Assembly (NCBI GenBank): GCA_002328295.1
Contig: DCXE01000072.1
Coordinates: 1-6,059, forward strand
Direction: 5' to 3'
DNA: 6,059 nt
From: Candidatus Peribacter sp. UBA2144
GTDB taxonomy: Bacteria > Patescibacteriota > Gracilibacteria > Peribacterales > Peribacteraceae
The notes beneath the pieces were generated by a model. That model saw nothing but the letters and a program-made list of their open reading frames with translations. It did no database searches and was not told where the DNA came from. The first letter of the stretch is position 1. Each line of letters starts with the position of its first letter. Shown piece by piece: positions 1 through 4,179 of this stretch. The translations under genes were made by a program, and so were the position numbers.

Positions 1-3
1 GCC

Positions 4-37
4 CACCATTCTGCTTCGCAAGCTTCGCAGAATGGTG
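4..37. repeat. Left hairpin of the GIY-YIG cassette
   Basis: Arms CACCATTCTGC (4-14) and GCAGAATGGTG (27-37) form a perfect 11-bp stem around a 12-nt loop, TTCGCAAGCTTC (15-26). The loop is the exact reverse complement of the loop in the right hairpin (315-326). The minus strand contains two copies of GCGAAGC (19-13 and 28-22), a sequence known to form an exceptionally stable DNA mini-hairpin. The hairpin ends 14 nt before the ATG of the GIY-YIG gene, so it could also affect that gene's expression. Confidence 0.85.
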
Positions 38-51
38 TACGGTGGCCTGCT

Positions 52-330
52 ATGTTTCATGTTTACTTATTAAGAAGTTGCATTCATCCACAAATGACTT
101 ATGTAGGTTTTACCACTAAGGATGTAAGCAAAAGAATAGCTGAACACAATCGAAAACTTACCAAAACAACTGCACCACATATACCTTGGAAAGTTGAAGT
201 AGTAGTTAGTTTTGCAGATCGTAAAAGAGCAGAAGATTTTGAGTATTATCTTAAGGCCGGTTCAGGTTATGTTTTTGCGAAAAGGCATTTTTGGTCAGAG
301 AATCCTGGGCCTACGAAGCTTGCGAAGTAG
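52..330 (+). CDS. Small GIY-YIG nuclease-superfamily protein
   Basis: A 92-residue single-domain GIY-YIG protein, about the usual size for stand-alone bacterial members. The GIY position reads V4-Y5-L6 and the YIG position Y17-V18-G19. R28 and H32 sit in the following helix (KRIAEHN), and E64 in AEDFEYYLK fits the metal-binding glutamate. The end of the fold carries GSGYVFAKRHF (70-80), typical of this subgroup. Catalytic residues appear intact, so DNA cleavage is plausible, but the substrate of such small proteins is generally unknown. The start at 52 puts the GIY strand at residue 4. No clear promoter or Shine-Dalgarno is visible, only a weak GGTGG at 41-45. The last seven residues, GPTKLAK, and the TAG stop are encoded by the right hairpin, so the C-terminus is probably not part of the functional fold. 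Confidence 0.88.
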   Translation: MFHVYLLRSCIHPQMTYVGFTTKDVSKRIAEHNRKLTKTTAPHIPWKVEVVVSFADRKRAEDFEYYLKAGSGYVFAKRHFWSENPGPTKLAK

Positions 331-334
331 GCCC
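307..334. repeat. Right hairpin of the GIY-YIG cassette, over the stop codon
   Basis: Arms GGGCCTAC (307-314) and GTAGGCCC (327-334) pair perfectly over 8 bp around GAAGCTTGCGAA (315-326). That loop is the reverse complement of the left hairpin's loop. The inner stem reads CTAC/GTAG here and CTGC/GCAG in the left copy (minus-strand reading), so one A-T pair has become G-C with pairing kept, and the outer stems differ completely. The TAG stop of the GIY-YIG ORF (328-330) lies in the right arm. No T-run follows, so it is a poor intrinsic terminator. Confidence 0.85.
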
Positions 335-339
335 TCCCG

Positions 340-348
340 GCCCACCAT
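340..348. repeat. Direct repeat GCCCACCAT (second copy of 1-9)
   Basis: The 9-mer is identical to positions 1-9, and the match continues as 10 of 11 bases (CCATAC against CCATTC). In the left copy it overlaps the outer stem of the hairpin; here it lies 5 nt outside the right hairpin. It could be a target-site duplication, or the start of another degenerate unit. Confidence 0.6.
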
Positions 349-423
349 ACAATCCTACTCCGGCATCTTATAACCATTCCTTATAAGCCTCGCAACTGCT
401 CCATTTCGCATGACAGTATTGGG

Positions 424-438
424 TTTTCGTAACGAAAA
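424..438. promoter_or_regulatory. Inverted repeat, possible tyrA operator
   Basis: TTTTCGT (424-430) and ACGAAAA (432-438) are perfect 7-bp inverted arms around a single A. The centre is 24 bp upstream of the tyrA -35 hexamer, a position compatible with a dimeric regulator. No second copy was noticed in the window, and the binding protein is unknown. Confidence 0.35.
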
Positions 439-454
439 GTTGTACGTGGAAATC

Positions 455-484
455 TTGACATATATTATTAATATGCCATAGAAT
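455..484 (+). promoter_or_regulatory. Sigma70-type promoter of tyrA
   Basis: A perfect -35 TTGACA (455-460), an 18-nt spacer and a -10 TAGAAT (479-484, 5 of 6 to TATAAT). The expected start of transcription is around 490-493, which coincides with the TTG start codon at 493. The transcript would therefore be leaderless or have a leader of only a few bases. Confidence 0.6.
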
Positions 485-492
485 TCAATACT

Positions 493-1629
493 TTGAGTAC
501 AAATTCTCCAGCACCGGATGAGAATACTGTTGCAGTCTATGGCGCAGAAGGCGACTGGGGCAGCACGCTTGTAAAGCACTATGAACGTGAGGGACGACGC
601 GTCCTGCGCGTAGATCCAAAACTTGAAAGTGAAAACATGGATCAAGTAGAGGCTGCCAGACAGGCGTCTGTACTGGTGTTTGCCGTGTTCCCCGAACACT
701 TCAACGAGATCATTGCTGCAATTCGGTCTGTCCTCACAGAGAATCACCGTATTATAGAAACCACATCTGTAAAGCAGACCATTATCCCCACATTGGAGAA
801 GTTGGATGGGGCAGGAATTAGTTGTGCAGCTACACATCCAATGATTGCGAGCAAAATGACAACTGTTCGTGGACAAACAGCGTTGCTCATGTCTTGTGGG
901 GAGAACAGCGAAGCAGCTCTTAAGGATGCAAGAGAACTATTTGAAAAGCTGGAAATGATTATAAACGATAATGTGCCTCTCAATGAGCATGACATTACCA
1001 ATGCTCCGCAACAGGGTATGCCGCATCTCGCAAATCTCGCACATCTTGCAATGCTTGCAGAACTATCAAGAGGCGGACTCAATGTCGACCTAATGAGAAG
1101 TGTTGCCACTGGAAACTACCGTCTCTTCGAAGCGAGTCCATGGAGAAGTGTGCGAAGACCAGACATTTCTGCTGCTCTGATCGAATCTCTTCTGCAAACA
1201 GAAGATGCTATCGGTGCATTGAAGGCGTACAGGCAAGCACTGGATGATATTATTGAAGCAGTTGAGCAGGGCAGACTCGATGAATACGTCACTGCTGTCA
1301 TGAAGGAGATTGACTCTGATGGTGCAATTCGCGCAGAAATGTTGGAGAAGACAAATATCATTCTCGTACGTTTCGGAAATCTAAGAAAACTTTCATTTCG
1401 ATTGCATGCTAAACAAGATCATCCTGGATTGCTCTTCGAGATTCTACAGAAGCTCTTTGTAGAACACGGACTTAACTTCAATGCAATTGATTCTCTTCCT
1501 GATCCAAAGACAGGGGGCATGATGTTTGACTTTGGTGTACAGAATGTCGATGAATTGTCGGTACCCGAAATTGCAGGTTCGTTAAAGGAATTGGGAGTGG
1601 CAGTCGACGAGGAGGTGACAAGGGGCTAG
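493..1629 (+). CDS. tyrA: Prephenate dehydrogenase with C-terminal ACT domain
   Basis: Oxidatively decarboxylates prephenate to 4-hydroxyphenylpyruvate with NAD(P)+, the tyrosine branch of aromatic amino acid synthesis; cytoplasmic. Residues 12-42 form a Rossmann start with glycines G17, G20 and G23, in the same GxxGxxG spacing as E. coli TyrA. D41 at the end of the second strand favours NAD+. ETTSVKQ (89-95) and THPMIA (114-119) are TyrA signatures; H115 matches by motif the catalytic histidine of E. coli TyrA (His197). NEHD (164-167) begins the helical dimerisation domain (about 164-290). Residues 298-376 look like an ACT domain, usually the site of tyrosine feedback. At 378 residues it has typical length for an ACT-bearing TyrA, with no chorismate mutase domain. 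The TTG start is chosen because an in-frame stop lies at 469-471, no ATG or GTG lies between, and the next ATG (637) would delete the nucleotide-binding loop. No other aro gene is in the window. Confidence 0.92.
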   Translation: MSTNSPAPDENTVAVYGAEGDWGSTLVKHYEREGRRVLRVDPKLESENMDQVEAARQASVLVFAVFPEHFNEIIAAIRSVLTENHRIIETTSVKQTIIPTLEKLDGAGISCAATHPMIASKMTTVRGQTALLMSCGENSEAALKDARELFEKLEMIINDNVPLNEHDITNAPQQGMPHLANLAHLAMLAELSRGGLNVDLMRSVATGNYRLFEASPWRSVRRPDISAALIESLLQTEDAIGALKAYRQALDDIIEAVEQGRLDEYVTAVMKEIDSDGAIRAEMLEKTNIILVRFGNLRKLSFRLHAKQDHPGLLFEILQKLFVEHGLNFNAIDSLPDPKTGGMMFDFGVQNVDELSVPEIAGSLKELGVAVDEEVTRG

Positions 1630-1659
1630 GTAGCAACGACTTGTAAATTTTAAAGCCCC
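1622..1659. terminator. Possible weak bidirectional hairpin at convergent gene ends
   Basis: GGGGCT (1622-1627) can pair with AGCCCC (1654-1659) across a 26-nt loop. The arms lie in the last codons of tyrA and of the convergent gene, only 20 bp apart. A run of A and T (1644-1654) lies just before the right arm. The stem is short and the loop long, so this is a weak candidate. Confidence 0.25.
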
Positions 1660-2369
1660 CCTAACTTGCGGCCATTCTTGATAAATCTGGCCCTGTTTTC
1701 CGGAGTATCCCGCAGGAATTTTTTTGGACATGTTGAGGTGCCGTTGTGGATAATCCACTCACCCTTTTTACACCATACTCCATCCATGTCTTTCTCTCTT
1801 TTTGTAAGTGCAAGTATGTACTTCATGTTTAAGTCTTCTATCCTATCATTCCATTTTTCACCTTTTCTTTGGGCGTCCTGAAAATCGCCGACTATAGTTC
1901 TTCCTTCGCGCCTCTGCTGAGCATATGTGCGCCTTTGAACTTCTTGCGCCGTCTGAGGAGGCTTCCTACGCCTGCTAAAGAAACTCATGGGATCATGAAA
2001 TAATCTGTTAAGAAGAGGCCTTTCGTCTTGCTCAATCATTTGGCTTATATTTCGATCGGCATTAGGATCTCCCAAATCAATACCATCTTTGACTTGTGCC
2101 TCAGAATCTTTATCCCACACAAGTCCGTTTGTCACAAACTTTAGTGCTGCCTCATCAGAGAACTTCATGAATACATCCGGATGAGCGGGGTTTCTGATTA
2201 TTCTGTCGCCTTGTTGAATACTTTGCATTGTACCGCTAGCATCTTTCCTTTCCTTGCCTACCCATTCTTTAGGTGCATCTGCAATATATGTTGCCTTAAA
2301 ATCAGGGGAATCAAGTATTTCCCATACACTTCTGGGGTCAACAATCTCTGCATCAATTATATCCGCCAT
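1650..2369 (-). CDS. Hypothetical soluble protein with a Cys-Cys segment
   Basis: I do not recognise this 239-residue protein. It has no signal peptide or membrane segment and is rich in charged residues. The first 120 residues look folded, with moderately hydrophobic stretches. Residues 133-175 are very basic and probably helical (SRRRKPPQTAQEV and the RRTYAQQRREGR region). The last 60 residues contain C200 and C214 flanking GEWIIHNGTST, a small possible metal-binding or disulfide unit, and a basic tail. ATG at 2369 is preferred because a consensus extended -10 promoter ends 6 nt upstream of it; there is no Shine-Dalgarno. It is the last gene of the minus-strand run after the kinase-deaminase and ORF 2453-2914, and converges with tyrA. 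Function unknown; nucleic-acid binding is conceivable from the basic region but unproven. Confidence 0.75.
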   Translation of the reverse strand: MADIIDAEIVDPRSVWEILDSPDFKATYIADAPKEWVGKERKDASGTMQSIQQGDRIIRNPAHPDVFMKFSDEAALKFVTNGLVWDKDSEAQVKDGIDLGDPNADRNISQMIEQDERPLLNRLFHDPMSFFSRRRKPPQTAQEVQRRTYAQQRREGRTIVGDFQDAQRKGEKWNDRIEDLNMKYILALTKREKDMDGVWCKKGEWIIHNGTSTCPKKFLRDTPENRARFIKNGRKLGGL

Positions 2370-2375
2370 ACCAAT

Positions 2376-2404
2376 ATTATAGCATATTATGCAATAATCG
2401 GCAA
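2376..2404 (-). promoter_or_regulatory. Strong extended -10 promoter, leaderless on gene 1650-2369
   Basis: On the minus strand TGCTATAAT (2384-2376) is a perfect extended -10 and is followed by ATTGGT and then the ATG. The A of the ATG is the seventh base after the -10, the usual transcription start. TTGCCG (2404-2399, 4 of 6 to TTGACA) lies 17 nt upstream as the -35. This is the best promoter in the window and predicts a leaderless mRNA. Confidence 0.7.
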
Positions 2405-2426
2405 TATAGGCAAATAGACTATATTG
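2382..2426. promoter_or_regulatory. Inverted repeats around the gene 1650-2369 promoter
   Basis: CAATATAG (2402-2409) and CTATATTG (2419-2426) form a perfect 8-bp inverted repeat with a 9-nt spacer. The inner arm overlaps the -35 hexamer. A second palindrome, GCATA-T-TATGC (2382-2392), fills part of the spacer next to the -10. CTTATATAAG (2429-2438) lies just upstream. AT-rich sequence gives chance palindromes easily, but the placement suits operator sites. Confidence 0.35.
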
Positions 2427-2452
2427 GGCTTATATAAGGTGAGAAAAGGGGA

Positions 2453-2914
2453 TTACCACCTGAATGGATCATCCTCCTTACTATCATCTACAGTAAGACG
2501 TTCTCCGCCAAATAAACCACTTCCGTCTCCTATTGAAGTTCCATCATCAGCTTGGCGACGACCCATTGGATTTTCTAGTGGCTCATCAGCGCTTGCTCTG
2601 CCCCAGCCTCGTCCTTCACTCCAGCTAGATGTAGGTTCTGCTTTTGGCTCAGGTGGCCTATCTTTTGCTCTTTCTCTGGCCACTCCTTTTACTTTATTCA
2701 TTGCGGCTTGTATCTGCTGCTTTGCCTGACTAATTAAAGTATTAGCTTGGCCTCGAGTGTTCTTATTGGCCATCAGGTTCCTGATCTCTACCATGATCTC
2801 ATCGAGCGTTTGATAAACTACACCTGTGCCATGCTCAGCTTTTTGCTCGGCAGTCAAAGTGTCGTACCGACCATATGCACTATTAAGTCCTACTAGATCT
2901 GGTGGTTTGGCCAT
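2453..2914 (-). CDS. Hypothetical protein, helical N-terminal half and disordered tail
   Basis: I do not recognise this 153-residue protein. Residues 1-30 hold a short Tyr-containing segment (LNSAYGRYDTL). Residues 35-83 are strongly helical and probably a coiled coil or helical hairpin (TLDEIMVEIRNLMAN and AKQQIQAAMNKVKG). From about 84 onwards the protein is Pro/Gly/Ser/Asp/Glu-rich and probably disordered, ending in an acidic DDSKEDDP and FRW. There is no signal peptide or membrane helix. The gap to the upstream kinase-deaminase is 65 bp and to the downstream gene 83 bp, so co-transcription with the former is plausible. Only a weak -10-like TGATAAATT (2935-2927 region) precedes it, and no Shine-Dalgarno. 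The reading frame is long and has a sensible composition, but no homology-based support is available. Confidence 0.65.
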   Translation of the reverse strand: MAKPPDLVGLNSAYGRYDTLTAEQKAEHGTGVVYQTLDEIMVEIRNLMANKNTRGQANTLISQAKQQIQAAMNKVKGVARERAKDRPPEPKAEPTSSWSEGRGWGRASADEPLENPMGRRQADDGTSIGDGSGLFGGERLTVDDSKEDDPFRW

Positions 2915-2979
2915 AATTATTAAGGTAATTTATCAGGCGGAGATGCTACTCCTGGAATAAAAGTAGTCAACAGAATTCA

Positions 2980-4008
2980 TTAAACTTTTACTCTCCTACC
3001 CTCATATCTCCTAAGTTCAAGTACTTTCTGCTGGCCAAGAATCTCTTTGGATAGGGGATCGTCGTAATCAGAGTCATAAACAACTGTAACAATGCCGGCG
3101 TTTATGATCATCTTTGTACAAATCACGCATGGGAAACAGTTGCAATAAAGGGTAGCTCCCTCAATATTGATTCCAAACTTAGCCGCTTGCGTAATTGCAT
3201 TCTGTTCCGCATGCGTTCCTCTGCAAATCTCATGACGCTGGCCTGAGGGGATATTTAGCTTTTCCCTCAAGCAGCCTCCTAATTGCGCACAGTGAGGGAC
3301 TCCTCTGGGAGCTCCGTTGTAACCAGCGGTCAGTTGCTGCTTGTCCTTAGCAATCACAGCGCCAACGCTTCGCCTCAGACACGTCGAACGCTTACCCCAG
3401 ATGTATGCGATCTCCATAAAGATCTCATCAAACGTCGGTCGATCTTCGTCAGTTTGGAGCCTGAGGAAATGCATTACTTTCTTTTCAAGATCATCCAGAG
3501 TTCCTTCATTAATCAAAAAGTAATCAGCTTCCTCCAAACATTTCTTAACTTGCTGTCCCTCGGGCGGTTCGCCTTCACCCTTCTCTTTATTAAGTTTATC
3601 TAGAATTGCTTCGCGCTTAAGGACTTCGCCTCCTCTATTCCTTTCCATTATACGTCTGACTACAATTTCCGAATCCACTCCGACTCCTATCATGGAAAAA
3701 TCATCAAGAGCACCTAGCTCCTCATTCTCTCCCGGATTTCTGATTCCATCAATTACCCAATCCGAAGACGGTTCCTTCTGAATCTCTTCTCGGACTCTGA
3801 TGCCCAAAGCTCCGGCTCCATAATCGTTCCTGAGCATATTTCCAACGGTTTGAAGGTTCTCCCGGCTATGTTCCAGCCCTCTCCTTGTAGCTTCATCGCG
3901 GACAATGTCAGACAGAGAAATGTACTTAAATCCTCTTGCTTGCAGTATTTTTGCAATCTCTCCCTTTCCGCTACCCATGGTGCCTGTGAGTCCAATATAT
4001 GTTGGCAT
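2980..4008 (-). CDS. P-loop kinase-like / deoxycytidylate deaminase fusion
   Basis: A 342-residue two-domain protein. Residues 1-185 resemble the UPF0200/AAA_18 group of P-loop kinases (related to dephospho-CoA and adenylate kinases): P-loop GTMGSGKG (9-16) with G after the lysine as in adenylate kinases, SDIVRDEATRRGL (33-45), WVIDGIRNP (84-92) as the Walker B region, and a lid-like RIMERNRGGE (119-128). Residues 190-342 are a dCMP deaminase: GYNGAPRG (229-236), HAEQNAI (266-272) with zinc ligand H266 and proton shuttle E268, and PCVIC (293-297) with zinc ligands C294 and C297. It should convert dCMP to dUMP for dTMP synthesis; what the kinase domain phosphorylates or binds is unknown. An in-frame TGA at 4017-4015 forces the start at 4008. 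Domain order matches yeast Dcd1 and the longer anti-phage DcdV/AvcD proteins. The catalytic deaminase residues look intact. Confidence 0.88.
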   Translation of the reverse strand: MPTYIGLTGTMGSGKGEIAKILQARGFKYISLSDIVRDEATRRGLEHSRENLQTVGNMLRNDYGAGALGIRVREEIQKEPSSDWVIDGIRNPGENEELGALDDFSMIGVGVDSEIVVRRIMERNRGGEVLKREAILDKLNKEKGEGEPPEGQQVKKCLEEADYFLINEGTLDDLEKKVMHFLRLQTDEDRPTFDEIFMEIAYIWGKRSTCLRRSVGAVIAKDKQQLTAGYNGAPRGVPHCAQLGGCLREKLNIPSGQRHEICRGTHAEQNAITQAAKFGINIEGATLYCNCFPCVICTKMIINAGIVTVVYDSDYDDPLSKEILGQQKVLELRRYEGRRVKV

Positions 4009-4016
4009 TGGATGTC

Positions 4017-4025
4017 AGTATACCA
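4017..4025 (-). promoter_or_regulatory. Extended -10 promoter immediately upstream of the kinase-deaminase
   Basis: The minus strand reads TGGTATACT (4025-4017), a TGn-extended -10 with 5 of 6 matches to TATAAT, then 8 nt, then the ATG at 4008. No good -35 is seen, as is usual for extended -10 promoters. Transcription would start at or 1-2 nt before the ATG. The only GGGAG (about 18 nt from the ATG) is too far away to be a ribosome site. Confidence 0.5.
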
Positions 4026-4066
4026 TCTCCCTTTGGTTTGATCTTACCTATCACACCAAAATTTGT

Positions 4067-4158
4067 CCCTCACCCCCCAGACCCCCCTCCCCCGAAGGGG
4101 AGGGGGGTTAAATAGCGAAGCTCCCCTCTCCCTTGGGAGAGGGGCTGGGGGGAGAGGG
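4067..4158. repeat. Nested palindrome folding as a three-way junction
   Basis: Outer arms CCCTCACCCCCCAG (4067-4080) and CTGGGGGGAGAGGG (4145-4158) pair at 13 of 14 positions. Inside are two perfect hairpins: 4081-4092 with 4097-4108 (12 bp, loop CGAA, read as the stable C(TTCG)G tetraloop on the minus strand), and 4123-4132 with 4135-4144 (10 bp, 2-nt loop). Between them AGCGAAGCT (4114-4122) contains the GCGAAGC mini-hairpin. It lies between two co-directional genes. No T-run follows on either strand, so it is not a standard terminator. It most resembles an interspersed C-rich palindromic repeat. Confidence 0.8.
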
Positions 4159-4179
4159 TGTGGTTTGTTTTGACAGAGA

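Larger units (their letters stand above)
1..348 (+). mobile_element. Candidate palindrome-bounded GIY-YIG cassette
   Basis: A single small GIY-YIG ORF (52-330) lies between two hairpins (4-37 and 307-334) whose 12-nt loops are exact reverse complements. The 9-mer GCCCACCAT occurs at both outer edges (1-9 and 340-348). This layout, a nuclease-fold gene between inverted structured ends and short direct repeats, resembles a small mobile or self-propagating unit. The left edge coincides with the window edge, so the true boundary is not visible. No transposase is present. The repeats and pairing are seen directly; mobility is inferred. The alternative is a fixed gene beside dispersed hairpin repeats. 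Confidence 0.45.
349..492. other. Non-coding spacer upstream of tyrA
   Basis: This gap holds no credible gene. It contains a 7-bp stem, CTTATAA (367-373) with TTATAAG (381-387), loop 7 nt, and a 15-bp inverted repeat at 424-438. The tyrA promoter (455-484) follows. The minus-strand reading frame that crosses it runs antisense into tyrA and shows no protein-like character. Confidence 0.6.

Noticed and set aside
367..387. CTTATAA/TTATAAG 7-bp stem as a terminator of the GIY-YIG gene
   Set aside because: The stem is all A/T except for one pair and has no T-run; such repeats are expected by chance in AT-rich spacers.
355..876. 173-residue minus-strand reading frame overlapping the start of tyrA
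   Set aside because: It is antisense to the TyrA nucleotide-binding domain, its residues show no recognisable family, and it has an odd composition with many Cys and Tyr.
744..1361. Two long minus-strand reading frames inside tyrA
   Set aside because: They are Ser/Ile/Ala-rich shadows of a well-supported gene and have no promoter or start signal.
2424..2729. 101-residue plus-strand frame over gene 2453-2914
   Set aside because: It is Ser/Pro/Leu-rich and antisense to a frame with better coding character; no start signal is visible.
3850..4111. Plus-strand frames crossing the start of the kinase-deaminase and the palindrome
   Set aside because: They are antisense to the conserved P-loop region, and the tail is translated from the C-rich repeat.
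4067..4158. The cloverleaf element as an AvcI-like inhibitor RNA of the kinase-deaminase
   Set aside because: AvcI-type RNAs lie next to avcD, but this element is upstream of the gene's own promoter, is nearly pure C/G palindrome, and no sequence relation can be shown.
4067..4158. Intrinsic terminator of the GT-C gene
   Set aside because: The stems are strong, but neither strand has a T-run after a hairpin; termination is possible but not supported by the usual signature.
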